Shown: positions 45,259 through 55,697 of the stretch, in pieces | Numbering within the stretch: the stretch's first letter is position 1 | Layout: every line of letters begins with the position of its first letter | From: Candidatus Altimarinota bacterium | GTDB lineage: Bacteria; Patescibacteriota; Gracilibacteria; Absconditabacterales; Absconditicoccaceae | NCBI GenBank assembly: GCA_021734475.1 | Contig: JAIPIU010000001.1 | Coordinates: forward strand, 186,001 to 250,000 | Reading direction: 5' to 3' | DNA: 64,000 bases | Notes under the pieces: model-generated | The model's input: the letters and a program-made list of their open reading frames with translations, nothing else | What the model was told of the DNA's origin: nothing | Database searches by the model: none | Position numbers and translations under genes: made by a program

Positions 45259-45317
45259 AGTATACAATCATTCAAGAAAATGTCAATAATATTTTATTAG
45301 CTTAAAATCTATTAAAA

Positions 45318-46478
45318 ATGAAAAAAACAATCTGAATTTTATTAAGTGCTACAATAACATTATTTGCACTTAGTGGATGTACAAATACATCTACACAAAC
45401 AAAAACACAAACAAAACCAACAGTAAAAGTATGAGTAATAGCTCCCTTATCATGACCATGAGCAGCATACTGAGAAGATGTTGTCAATACATATAAATAT
45501 ACTCTAGAAAAAATGAAACAAGAATGAAAGATGAAAGATTACGACCTTGAATTTATATATGAAGATGGAAAATGTAATTGAAAAGATGCTACATCTGCAG
45601 CTCAAAAATTAGTTACAGTAGATAAGGTAGATATGGTACTTGGATGAATTTGTTCTGCTGAAACATTAGCAGCTGCCAAAGTAGCCCAAGCTTATCAAGT
45701 TCCTATTTTATCACCAGCATCTAGCTCTCCAGAAATCAGTAAATTTGGAGAATGAGTATGGAGATTTTATTCAGATATCAATCAAGCCAATTTAGTAGCA
45801 TGATATCTAAATGATAAAGATTCACAAAATATAGCATTATTATATGAAAACACAGATTACGCAGTAGATTATATCAAAACATTCAAAACTCTCTACAAAT
45901 GAAATGTATTGATAGATGAAAAAATAAATGGAGATGAAAGAGATTTCTGAATAATTGCAAAAAAAATTGCAAAAGAAATTCAGACTTTAGATGCCGTTAT
46001 TATGATCAATTGAGGAACAGATTCTCTAATTATATGAATAATAAATAAATTTGATCAAGAATGAGTTCTACAAAATTTCAAATGAGAATTTATGTGATCA
46101 GATACATTATTTTCATCAAGTATATTAGATGCAGTATGATCAAAAATGGAATGATTTCTATGAGCAACTTTACCAGATGATCGAAGTACATATGGATCCA
46201 AGGTAGAATCTATGATGAGTGAGTTCAAAACACAATACGGTATCAAATGAGTAGATTTCTATATCATATTATATCAAGAAGCTATCAATCTTTTAACAGA
46301 TATGTTTGATGCTGGTAATCTTGATTCACAGTCTATTTGAGCTTATTTAAAATTGATTGATCAAGAAAATCCTAGAGAATGATATTTTTGAAACTATTAC
46401 TTTCAATGAACAGATGCACAATGACTAAACTTTGTATTCAAAAAAATAGTTAATGGTAAACCAGAATTTATAAAATAA
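45318..46478 (+). CDS. Branched-chain amino-acid ABC transporter substrate-binding lipoprotein 1
   Basis: 386 aa. Lipoprotein signal with lipobox LSGC (about residue 21), then a Thr/Gln-rich linker and a type I periplasmic-binding fold (VKVGVIAPLSGPGAAYGEDV, YEDGKCNGKDATSAAQKL, GGICSAETLAAAKVA, LSPASSSPEI). LivK/Peripla_BP_6 family. Ligand unknown. Upstream of a second copy and of livH, livM, livG. Confidence 0.88.
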
Positions 46479-46486
46479 ATCTAATG

Positions 46487-46561
46487 TACCCCTTTGTAAA
46501 AGTGAAGTGAAGCGAAATTCCGTAAAGCGGGAGAATGGAGGTACAAAGTACCAGAGGATTT
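46487..46561. repeat. Composite dispersed repeat after the first livK
   Basis: ACCCCTTTG..arm, interrupted by a GAAGTGAAGCGAAATTCCG module, then the GGAGGTACAAAGTACC and AGAGGATTT tail. It looks like one family member with a second element inserted. Confidence 0.65.
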
Positions 46562-46595
46562 ATACATCATATTTTTTAATTCTTAATTCAAAAAA

Positions 46596-46787
46596 ATGCC
46601 TTGATTTAAAATAATAGAAGATTCAATCAAACCAGAATACTTAGAAAAAATCAAAAAGAATATATCAGAAATAAAAAAATGAACTAATAAATTCAAAGAT
46701 GAAATTTCACAAACTTTAGAACAACAATTCTGAATCAAACCAAATCTAGAAGATCCTAGATTGTCTGAGTCAGCTAAACAAATTTAA
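46596..46787 (+). CDS. Hypothetical 63-aa helical protein in the liv locus
   Basis: Single predicted amphipathic helix (EYLEKIKKNISEIKKG, DEISQTLEQQFGIKP), three UGA-Gly codons. No family recognised. It lies between two binding-protein genes on the same strand and may be cotranscribed. Confidence 0.5.
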
Positions 46788-46812
46788 TTTATTATTTAAT
46801 TTAAAATTACAA

Positions 46813-47958
46813 ATGATTTATACTAAAAGTAAAAAAACACTAACTTTAATACTTGGTTTATTTGTATTGTCTACACTTACTGCATGTACAATAGATAGTC
46901 AAACTTCAGAGATTAAAACAATTAAAATTTGAGTAATTGCTCCTATGTCTTGACCATGAGCTAGTTACTGAGAAGATGCTGTTAATCTATACAAATATAC
47001 AATAGATAATTTTAACAACAATCAAAAAAAAGTTAAGATTGATCTAATAATAGAGGATTGAAAGTGTTCCTGAAAAGACGCCACATCTGCAGCTCAAAAA
47101 CTAATCACAATAGATCAAGTAGATCTAATACTATGATGAATGTGTTCTTCTGAAACATTAGCAGCTGGTAAATTAGCTCAAGATAACAAAACATTACTAT
47201 TATCTGCTATATCTAGTGCTCCAGAGATTTCATATATGTGAGACTATATATTTAGATTCTATAGTGACAATCAAACAGCTGAAGTATTGGCAAACAATCT
47301 ACGACCAGAAATCAAAACAATAGCATTACTTACTGAAAATACAGATTATGCTATAGCTTTAAATAAAAAATTCAAAGAAGTTTATCCTTGAGAAATAATA
47401 GTAGAAGAAAAATTCAATTCTGACGAAAAAGACTTTGATCTAATGATAAATAAATTGATATGAAAAGATTTCGAAGCTTTGGTCTTGATAAATCAAAGTG
47501 AAAGTACAGCTATCAGTATACTCAAATCACTAGATAATAAATGATTATTAGAATCTCTAAGATGAAAAATTTATGGACAATTTCTTTGTTCTTCACAAGC
47601 ATTCTTGGATTGAGCATGAGATTTAGCAGAAGATATGATATGTACTGATGTACCATTATTAGAAACCTTAGATCAAAAATCTACTGACTATATCAATGAA
47701 TTCAAAAAAATTCACACAATCAATGCTTTTGATAGTCGAATAGCTTATCAACAAGAAGCCGCTGATATGGTTTTTGAAGCAATATTAGACTGAAATTATG
47801 ACAGTACATCTATCAGAGATTACCTAGTAAAAATAGACAAAAACCACCCAAGAAAATGATATTTATGAGAAGTATATTTCGATGAAAATTGAGATATAGT
47901 TTGACTAAATGCTATCATGGAAAGGGTAGTAAACTGAAAAGTACAAATCATCAAATAA
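46813..47958 (+). CDS. Branched-chain amino-acid ABC transporter substrate-binding lipoprotein 2
   Basis: 381 aa, paralogous to the protein at 45318: lipobox LTAC, IGVIAPMSGPGASYGEDAV, EDGKCSGKDATSAAQKL, GGMCSSETLAAGKLAQ. The two diverge in the second half, so they may bind different ligands and feed the same permease. Confidence 0.88.
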
Positions 47959-47997
47959 TTATTAATTTTTAATTCTACATTATTAATTCAAAAAAAA

Positions 47998-48819
47998 ATG
48001 GATATCCAATACATTCTACTAAATACAGTTATATATTGAATTGTAGCTCTAGTAATAGCAAACTTTTTCTCATTCGGAAAAATGTTAAATATGAGTATTG
48101 GATGATTCATGGTAATGTGATGATATGTCATTTATAATCTAATAGCTCACTGAATATCAGTCCAAACTATAATAATCTTAATCTGATTTATATGATTATT
48201 TATTTTAATCAATCGAGCAATATTCAAATACTTTCCACATGATAAACAAAAATATCATGTAGGTGTAATAGCAACATTATGAATCAGCATAATCATAGAA
48301 AATCTCACAAACTATATTTATGGTCCCAATTCAATTAATTTAAATATAGTCAACTTCAATCGGCAAATAATGCTAATAATATTCATTACAATGTTTGGAT
48401 TATTTTATTATGTATTCAAACATACATTGCTATGAGCGACACTTAGAGGAATAGAAGAAAATACCAAAACAGTCAAAAGTTTGGGTATCAAAACAAATAA
48501 AATATTGCAAATTCTATTCCTCATTATGCTCATATTACTAATCGTAGTAGCATTTATTATCCTAAATGAAGCCAATATTAGGGCCTCTGACGGAATATTC
48601 TATCTAATTAAATGAATCTGAATTATGATTTTAGTCGGTATATCCAAAAAAGAATATATGCTATTTGGAGCTTTACTCTACGTATTGATGGAATACTTAT
48701 TATTTATCCAAATATGATTACCTATTTCTTACAAAGAAACTTTAATTCTAATCGTAATTCTTTGAGTCCTACTATTCAAACCAGAATGATTATTTACCTT
48801 TTCTAAAAGAAAAATCTAA
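47998..48819 (+). CDS. Branched-chain amino-acid ABC permease LivH-like
   Basis: 273 aa, about eight spans. NTVIYGIVALVIANFFSFGKMLNMSIGGFMVMGGY is the LivH N-terminal pattern (in parts below), and LRGIEENTKTVKSLGI is the EAA-type cytoplasmic loop that docks the ATPase. Works with LivM. Confidence 0.85.
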
Positions 48820-48827
48820 ACTAAAAT

Positions 48828-48872
48828 TGTCTCCCTTTTGCAAAGGGAGATGTCCAAAGGACAGAGGGATTT
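48828..48872. repeat. CTCCC-pair dispersed repeat after livH
   Basis: GTCTCCCTTTTGCAAAGGGAG palindrome, then TGTCC/GGACA and a GAGGGATTT tail. Same family as at 29346. Confidence 0.7.
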
Positions 48873-48924
48873 ATTAGTTATTGTTTTCAGCAATTATCAG
48901 CTTTATTCTCAGCAATTATCAGCC

Positions 48925-49794
48925 ATGCAATTCGCTATCCATATTCTAATATCAGCAATCATCTTTGCAATCCTAACTAGTGGATTTAGATTTTTCATCA
49001 AACTTAGATGAACTATAGATTTTTCTTATTTAGCTATAATTATATTCGCTAGTTACGCTTCAGCATTATTAAATATTCATCTATGATTTGGTATAATCGC
49101 GTCTATTCTAATATCTTTTGCATTATCAATATTATTTACATTCTTGGTATTGTTTCTTTCATCCAAACTCAACGATGTATACTTTTCCATATGAACATTA
49201 GCGCTCTATATACTAGCATATCAGTTAGCATACAACATGGAAAGCATCACATGATGAGCTCTTGGATTATCATGAATATCTAGAAATTTAATCTGATCTA
49301 TAATAGTTAGTAGTTTATCATCATATCTGATACTATCACTCATAATTCTGATTCTACTTTTCACTTTTTTATTTCTATTCAAGAAATCATACTTTTACAA
49401 AGTACTTACTTGACGATGAGAAAATGAAATAGTAGTCAAATCATTATGAACCAATATTACCAAATATAAATTCGCAATGATACTTATAACAACCTTTCTT
49501 GCGACAGTATGATGATGACTTTATACATTTTATTATCTATATATAGATCCATCTAGTTTCCGGTTAAGTATGTTAATACTATTGGTAGTTATCTGATTTA
49601 TTTCATACAAATATAATGATCGATGAATTCTTGGTACTTCCATAATAGTAATGTTTGCCTACGAATATCTCAGATTCTTCAAAGTAGTAGATCCTAGCAA
49701 AATAGGTTATTTTAGAGAAATTATATTCTGACTTATAGTAGTCATAGTAGCATTCATTGTCTTTAGAAAAACTAACTTCGGTAGAGAAAATTAA
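48925..49794 (+). CDS. Branched-chain amino-acid ABC permease LivM-like
   Basis: 289 aa, about eight spans. SITGGALGLSGISRNL is the LivM signature loop (TGGxxGL), and VVKSLGTNITKYKFAM is the ATPase-docking loop. Second half of the permease with LivH. Confidence 0.85.
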
Positions 49795-49798
49795 TTAT

Positions 49799-49834
49799 CC
49801 GTCATTGCGAGAAGCAAAGCGACGAAGCAATCTT
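49799..49834. repeat. CGTCATTGCGAG-type dispersed repeat after livM
   Basis: CCGTCATTGCGAGAAGC..GCGACGAAGCAATCTT, starting four bases after the livM stop. This GTCATTGCGAGxxAAGC type is a well-known dispersed repeat in bacterial genomes. Confidence 0.7.
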
Positions 49835-49878
49835 AAAAATAATATCAATTCAATATTTATCATTTCACACTTATAAAA

Positions 49879-50670
49879 ATGCTAACACTTCACAACATCC
49901 AACGATCAATTTGAGGTAATCATATCCTAAATTGAATTGACCTCACAGCCAAAGAAGGTCAGGCAATTTGACTCGTATGACCAAACTGATGTGGTAAAAC
50001 ATCATTAATCAATGTAATCAACGGTTTTTATCAAGCTAGTCATGGTAGTATAGTTTTTGACGATAAACACATCACTCGTTCATCAGTAGAAAAAAGAGGT
50101 CAAATGTGAATCGGTAGGGTTTTCCAATCTTTTGGAATATTCAAAAATCTGACCTTATTTGAAAACCTAGCCTTAGCATTCGTAAATAATCTCCATCGAA
50201 AATACAAATTTCTACCCACAAGTTTTTTGCCACAAGAAAAAAAAGATCAGATTAATTCTGTTTTACATGAATTAGATTTATATTCCAAAAGAAATGAATT
50301 AGCTTGAAATCTATCATGATGACAGATGAGATTGCTTGAAATAGCTAGACTCTATATCCAAGATACAAAGCTTTTTCTACTCGATGAACCTACAGCTTGA
50401 GTCTCTCCTAAATTAAAATGAAAAGTAATCCAATTACTAAATAAAATAATTCAGACCTGAAAAACAGTTATCATAGTAGAACATGATTTTGAATTTCTAT
50501 GACAGTTTGTAGATCAAATTATGGTTATGGATGAATGAAAAATAGTTCTAGAATGATCTTATCAAGACATCAAGAATAGCGATACAATCAAAGAAATATA
50601 TTTTGGTAGACTAAGCGATAAGCACCCAACTACAAGTCTTATTAAAAGATCAAATTTAATTAAAGTCTAA
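49879..50670 (+). CDS. Branched-chain amino-acid ABC ATPase LivG
   Basis: 263 aa. Walker A VGPNGCGKTS (two Gly as UGA, one GGT), LivG-typical GRVFQSFGIFKNLTLFENL, signature NLSGGQMRLLEIAR (the pair GG as UGA UGA), Walker B KLFLLDEPTAGVSP, H-loop VEHDFEFL. Energises LivHM. LivF is not in the window; a single ATPase may form a homodimer. Confidence 0.9.
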
Positions 50671-50677
50671 AAAACTA

Positions 50678-50710
50678 AGTCCCCCTAATAAGGGGGATAA
50701 AGGGGGTTAA
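50678..50710. repeat. CCCCC-pair dispersed repeat after livG
   Basis: AGTCCCCCTAATAAGGGGG and AAAGGGGGTTAA, eight bases after the livG stop. Same family as at 29346. Confidence 0.7.
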
Positions 50711-50734
50711 TGTTTTATTACATAATTTCATAAA

Positions 50735-50992
50735 ATGAACGAAAAAATATCTCAATCACATATAGACTATTTACTAAGTGAAGATGGTAAAAAATTTTTA
50801 ATACTTAAAGTATCTAAAGAAAAAAGACTGGAATTAATAACTGTATTAAAAGAGATTAACAAAAATAACGTTTCTATAAAAAACAAACAAAGAAATATTT
50901 ACACAAAACCTGAATGAAATTGGACTGAAAGATTAAATTCATGATCAGATAATCCATTTACATGAGGTGCTTGATTTGGATGAAACGATTAA
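50735..50992 (+). CDS. Hypothetical 85-aa protein with Gly-rich tail
   Basis: A charged helical N-terminal half (LITVLKEINKNN) and a short Gly-rich tail (SGSDNPFTGGAGFGG) made of mixed UGA and GGN codons. No family recognised. Confidence 0.5.
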
Positions 50993-51057
50993 AAATATAT
51001 TAAAATCAACCAGACAAACAAAAAAATCATAAATAATAAAAATGGAGGATCATTAAC

Positions 51058-51636
51058 ATGTCAGAAATATTAGGAATTTTAGCCAGCATTTTGTTATTAT
51101 TTGCTGGAATATTTATTCTAATCCAAGTAAAAAGTGGATTATCTACGCCCAATTTAACTACTTGGTTTGTAAATCTATGCGTAGGTACGATCAACGCATT
51201 TACATTTCACCAAGTTGTTAATTCCAATATATATCAAAGTCTGATTATGTTCATGAGTTTACTCACTCTCTTGCTAATATTTTTTTATACTATGAGCAAG
51301 GGTAAATTCGCAAAACTAGATCGACTTGATATAATACTATTTGTACTCGCAATATTTGTGGGTATAGTATGGAAACTCACAGATGATAGATTGGCTAATT
51401 TTTTGGTACAGATAGTCATCTTTATAGCAAACTCTGCTACCATCATAGGCCTATGGCAAAAGAAACTACGAGAATATTATATTCCATGGCTCTTTGCTGT
51501 ATCTGCTTATCTTGTAGCTATCACAGGTCTTATGCTTAGTTCCAATACAGATTACTTAGCTTACTTTGGCCCAATTCTAAATGGAATCATAGCCAATGGC
51601 TTAATCTTAATTATTTCATCAAAAACAAAAAACTAA
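51058..51636 (+). CDS. Multi-span membrane protein (UGA-free operon gene 1)
   Basis: 192 aa, about six spans. Homologous to island gene 3 at 25716-26312 (TPNL after the first span, TINAFTFH, similar length). Strong Shine-Dalgarno GGAGG eight bases before the ATG, unlike the native genes here. No UGA codons; stop TAA. First of four tandem UGA-free genes. Function unknown. Confidence 0.65.
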   Translation: MSEILGILASILLLFAGIFILIQVKSGLSTPNLTTWFVNLCVGTINAFTFHQVVNSNIYQSLIMFMSLLTLLLIFFYTMSKGKFAKLDRLDIILFVLAIFVGIVWKLTDDRLANFLVQIVIFIANSATIIGLWQKKLREYYIPWLFAVSAYLVAITGLMLSSNTDYLAYFGPILNGIIANGLILIISSKTKN

Positions 51637-51642
51637 AACAAA

Positions 51643-52461
51643 ATGGAAAATTTAACTAAAACTATGCTACTGACTTCTAGTATAAAAATAGATACCGAAG
51701 AAGTCATTACCAAGCTCGAAAAAAATGCTTTGGAAGCGATCAATATCCAAGCATTTAAAAATAATTGGCAAAAATACAAAAAAACCCGAGTCACAAAAAG
51801 ATGGATTGTTTTTGGAATTCTCGTTGTATTGATGATAATTACAGATCTAATAGTATGGAAAGAATATTTAGCTCCAGATCAAGTCATGCCACAGCTAAAT
51901 AAAATACTTTTCATAGTATTTATACCAACCATTATATTTGGTCTCATTCACATACTTATTTACGGTCTATTCTTAGAAAAAGAACCAAGAGAACTAAAAA
52001 ATTTTCAAGATATAAATTCAGCTTTCAAAGAAGAAACTCAAAATTTAATAACAGAAACTCAAATAAAAATCTATGCAAAGGTTCTAAAATCAATATTTTC
52101 TGATCTCGATATAAATTTTGAAGAAAAGCTAAAATATAATATCGAATCTTGTTCAGAAAAAAGGGAGATTAAAGATAATGAATATTCATATCTATCTAGA
52201 TTTATTGAAAATGATCTTCCCAGTTATTTCGATTCTTTCTTTAGATATAAATGGGAATGGATTTTTTCAGAAAGAACAATACTTATTGTAGAACCAAAAT
52301 CTATTATCGATCATAAATCAATTTATATTCAAAAAATATTTCTCAACGAAGATAACTTGGTTTGTATATTACTAGAGGGAGAATTAATCGATAGTCAATT
52401 TGCTGGATTTGATTCAGAAAAAATTTTGTCAAAAGAATATATCAAAATTTGGAAAGGATAA
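51643..52461 (+). CDS. Two-span membrane protein with large cytosolic-like domain (UGA-free operon gene 2)
   Basis: 272 aa. A basic N-terminal helix (LEKNALEAINIQAF), two spans (about 55-72 and 88-108), then a mixed alpha/beta domain ending SKEYIKIWKG. No family recognised. Six bases after gene 1, no UGA codons. Confidence 0.6.
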   Translation: MENLTKTMLLTSSIKIDTEEVITKLEKNALEAINIQAFKNNWQKYKKTRVTKRWIVFGILVVLMIITDLIVWKEYLAPDQVMPQLNKILFIVFIPTIIFGLIHILIYGLFLEKEPRELKNFQDINSAFKEETQNLITETQIKIYAKVLKSIFSDLDINFEEKLKYNIESCSEKREIKDNEYSYLSRFIENDLPSYFDSFFRYKWEWIFSERTILIVEPKSIIDHKSIYIQKIFLNEDNLVCILLEGELIDSQFAGFDSEKILSKEYIKIWKG

Positions 52462-52473
52462 GGAGGAAAAATC

Positions 52474-52791
52474 ATGACACACTTAGAATACAGCGAAATA
52501 AAGCACAAATTGAATTCAAGAAGATTACAACATTACTTCATTGGATTTTTGATTTCATTCATTTTATCTCCACTCACAGGACTTCTATTGGGATTCCTAA
52601 TAAGTGAAAATTTACATTCTATAGGTCAGTATCTCATATCAGTTTATACTGCTTTTCTCTTAGGATTAATGATAACTTACTTCTTCGATTTTTGGAGTCC
52701 TGAAAGACTTGATGAAATGTTCAAAGAAAATCGTTCTTACGAAGAGGCTTTAAAATCACTAAAATTGGATTATAAACCACCAAAAAATTAA
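52474..52791 (+). CDS. Small two-span membrane protein (UGA-free operon gene 3)
   Basis: 105 aa. Two spans (about 20-42 and 52-72), then an acidic C-terminus with WSPERLDEMFKENRSYEEAL. Shine-Dalgarno GGAGG eight bases upstream. No UGA codons. No family recognised. Confidence 0.6.
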   Translation: MTHLEYSEIKHKLNSRRLQHYFIGFLISFILSPLTGLLLGFLISENLHSIGQYLISVYTAFLLGLMITYFFDFWSPERLDEMFKENRSYEEALKSLKLDYKPPKN

Positions 52792-52810
52792 AATTAAAGG
52801 AGGGAAAAAT

Positions 52811-53050
52811 ATGAAAAAAAAAGAAGAAAAACAAAGAAAAAAAGATGTATCTTTTTCAGATACTGTTTCTGAAACAAAACCAGTAGTCTGGGGTGTTTCA
52901 GCGGGAAACGTTTCCATTAATCAGAATACTTTTCCGTCAGGGCATGGAAATATTCATGTAGATTCTCCTAATGGAGGATACACACTTTCTATTAATGGTT
53001 TTGATCATGATGGATATCCAAGAACATCCAGATGGTATGATGATGATTAA
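52811..53050 (+). CDS. Small Gly/Asn-rich soluble protein (UGA-free operon gene 4)
   Basis: 79 aa. A highly charged start (MKKKEEKQRKKDV) then a beta-rich, Gly/Asn-rich part (WGVSAGNVSINQNTFPSGHG, SPNGGYTLSINGFDHDGYP) ending in Asp3. Strong Shine-Dalgarno GGAGGG. Eleven or so Gly, all GGN. Last gene before a perfect terminator. Confidence 0.6.
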   Translation: MKKKEEKQRKKDVSFSDTVSETKPVVWGVSAGNVSINQNTFPSGHGNIHVDSPNGGYTLSINGFDHDGYPRTSRWYDDD

Positions 53051-53093
53051 AAAACTAAAAACAAAAGTTTCTAAAAATCAACAAGCCTGGACT

Positions 53094-53118
53094 CGTTTTC
53101 GAGCTCCAGGTTTTTTTT
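53094..53118 (+). terminator. Terminator of the four-gene UGA-free operon
   Basis: CCTGGA-CTCG-TTTT-CGAG-C-TCCAGG with a T8 run. Confidence 0.85.
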
Positions 53119-53189
53119 AATTAAACTAATCCTATAAATAAGATAGCAAATTTTACACATATAGTTACAGCTAAAAAAATCACATAGAC

Positions 53190-53490
53190 TAAGCAAACCA
53201 AGGCCGAACAAAATGGTCTGAACCCCGAACAGTCGGGGCGAGGTTGTGAGGCCTAATCTTTCTGAACTTGTCCTAAGCAAAGTCTTAGGGTACTTTTGGG
53301 ATAATGCCAAAAGTATTTCGTCGTCTGGGGGCGAAACCCCAGTAAACAATAGATTATTAAGATTCCGGCTGCAACTTCGTAATAACGCCGGAATGACAGT
53401 ATAAAAAGAGGTCAATGAAAAAAAGCGAAACGAAGTGAAGTCCCGCAAAGCTGGATAACTCATAGGGTTTGGGGCACGAAAAGCCCCATA
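53190..53490. repeat. Mosaic of GC-rich dispersed repeat modules (about 300 bases, no gene)
   Basis: The stretch 53119-53529 has no credible gene. It chains palindromic modules: CCCCGAACAGTCGGGG; CTTGTCCTAAGCAAAGTCTTAGG; TACTTTTGGG..CAAAAGTA; CTGGGGGCGAAACCCCAG; GATTCCGGC..GCCGGAATGAC (inverted copy of the pheT insert); GGGGCACGAAAAGCCCC. GC content is far above the flanks. Confidence 0.7.
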
Positions 53491-53529
53491 AAAAACGTTA
53501 GTATATTTAATATTTTAGTTTCAAAATCC

Positions 53530-54486
53530 CTAAATAACTCCAACCACCAACAAACTAACATAAATAATATAAATTACCAACATTATAATTCATTCATACT
53601 TATCTATAACAGACTCTTTTTTTCATATCAAAATAAATAAGAAAAGTAAGAATGTCGCTATTATAGTCATTATAATATCTCTATCCCATCACATTTGAAA
53701 AGGTAGAGGATTGATAGTCGCACTCAAACCCAATATCCAAAATATATTAAAAATATTTGATCAAACTACATTTCATATAGCTATATCAGATTTCTTTTTC
53801 ATAGCAGCTACTACACAAGTAGCAAGTTCTGGTAAAGAGGTTCATACAGCAACTATCGTAAGTCATATCACAGTTTCACTCATACCCAATATTGTTGCTA
53901 TATGTATAGCTCCATCTACTATCCATTTTCATCCCAAAGTCAGTCAAACCAATCATAAAGCTATAAATAGGATCGACTTCCACATAGACATCTTTTTTAC
54001 ATCTACTTCCGGACTTTCTTCGCTTTTAGAAGTACTAAATACATAATACAAAAATATTGCAAAAAATCACAATAATACCAATCAATCTATCCTAGTAATT
54101 CCATTCAATATAGCTCCATCTATCAATACATCATTAGCCACAATACCCAAAATTATTACAGCTAATAAACTAAATGGAATTTCTTTGAAAGTAGTAGTTT
54201 TTTTTACAGACAGAGGATAAACAATCGCTGAAACTCATAAAATCAAAAGTATATTAGATATATTACTTCACAAAATATTTCATATAGCTATTCATGCACT
54301 TCATTTTAAACTAGCCATTATATTTACGACTAATTCCGGTGCTGAAGTACCAAAAGCTACTATTGTCAATCAAATTACCAAATCAGAAACTTTAAATTTC
54401 TTTGCTATACTAGATGCTCATTCTACCAATACGTCAGCTCATTTTATAAGAAAAACAAATCCAATAATAAATAATACATAAACCAT
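53530..54486 (-). CDS. Calcium/sodium antiporter of the CaCA family (YrbG-like)
   Basis: 318 aa, about ten spans. The two alpha repeats are clear: VIGLTIVAFGTSAPELVVN with GNILGSNISNILLILG, and VIGLTIVAVGTSLPELATC with GNVVGSNIFNIFWILG. These carry the ion-binding acidic residues. It exchanges cations across the membrane. The start at 54486 is preferred; a GTG further upstream is in frame. Confidence 0.9.
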
Positions 54487-54635
54487 TCAAATAAAAACAA
54501 AAAATAAAATTCTGATTTTTTTATAATAATATTTTTTCACATTACAATAAATTGTGTTTATTACCAATAAACCAATTCCAAATAAACCAATAACTAGTTC
54601 CCAATTTCCTTGTTTTATAAACCAAAATTATTATA

Positions 54636-54689
54636 CAGTATTTACACTATTTACAGTATTTACACTATTTACAGTATTTACACTATTTA
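54636..54689. repeat. Perfect 18-bp tandem repeat x3 before the DHH gene
   Basis: CAGTATTTACACTATTTA is present three times head to tail and ends three bases before the start codon. Same motif family as in front of sufC, dnaE and pheT. Confidence 0.85.
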
Positions 54690-54692
54690 TAA

Positions 54693-55661
54693 ATGAATAA
54701 GATAAAAAAGCTACTAGAATCTTCAAATAAAATAGCAATATTTGGACATGAAAATATAGATTGAGATTGTATATGAGCTATGCTTTGATTGGGTAAATTA
54801 TTAGAAAAACAATGAAAAAAAATTTGATATTTTACACCATCAGCTCCAAGTAAAATATTTAATTTTCTACCTGATATAAAAAAAATAAAAACAAATTTTG
54901 ATTACAAAAAATACGATTTACTTGTATTTACAGACTTTACTTGATATTCACGTATCCCTAAATTCACAAAAGATCAAGAAAAATATTTCGATCAAAATAA
55001 ACTTTTGATTATAGATCATCATCCAGAAAAAAAAGTAGCAAATCATGCAACAATAAAAAAAGATATCATGTCTATCAGTACTTGTGATATTATTTTTGAA
55101 ATTACATACAAACGACGAAAAAAATATTATGACAAAAACATAGCTACATATTTATATTTAGGATTAACTACAGATTCCTGAAATTTCCGTTTCGATAAGT
55201 GAGATCAGACACCAAGATTATTAAAAAACGCATTAGCTTTGATAAATTTATGAGCAGACAAAAAATCTATAATAGAAAACATCTTTCGCAGCAAAACATT
55301 TGAATCAATAAAATTTATGCAAAAAGTATTAGATAGAATGACTCAAGATTGAAATATTGTATATTCATACTATCAAGATACAGAATTATCTAAATATAAA
55401 CTAGATGAAGAAGAAGCTGTTTATTGACAATTTGTAATGCAAGATATTCAAGGACCAGATATAGTAGTTCTTTTCAAAAAAATGTGAAATTATATCAAAT
55501 GATCTCTTAGATCAAAAAAAACAGATGTTTCCAATATAGCACAAAAACTATGATGATGATGACATCGTAATGCCTCATGATTTAAAGTAGAATTTAAATC
55601 AGATTTCAATAAACAAATTAAAGAAATAATTAAACAAATAAAAATATTAAGTAAAAAATAA
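54693..55661 (+). CDS. DHH/DHHA1 phosphoesterase (NrnA-like)
   Basis: 322 aa. IAIFGHENIDGDCIGAM, VFTDFTG, IIDHHPE (DHH motif), GLTTDSGNFRF and the DHHA1 signature GGGGHRNASGF. NrnA-type enzymes degrade nanoRNA or pAp. The DHHA1 glycine run is four consecutive UGA codons. Confidence 0.87.
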
Positions 55662-55697
55662 TTTTTGAATCAGCTTTTTATTTTATAATAGGTATAA

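Noticed and set aside
53071-53463. 130-aa minus-strand ORF in the repeat mosaic
   Set aside because: Composed of palindromic repeat modules and the operon terminator; no coding pattern.
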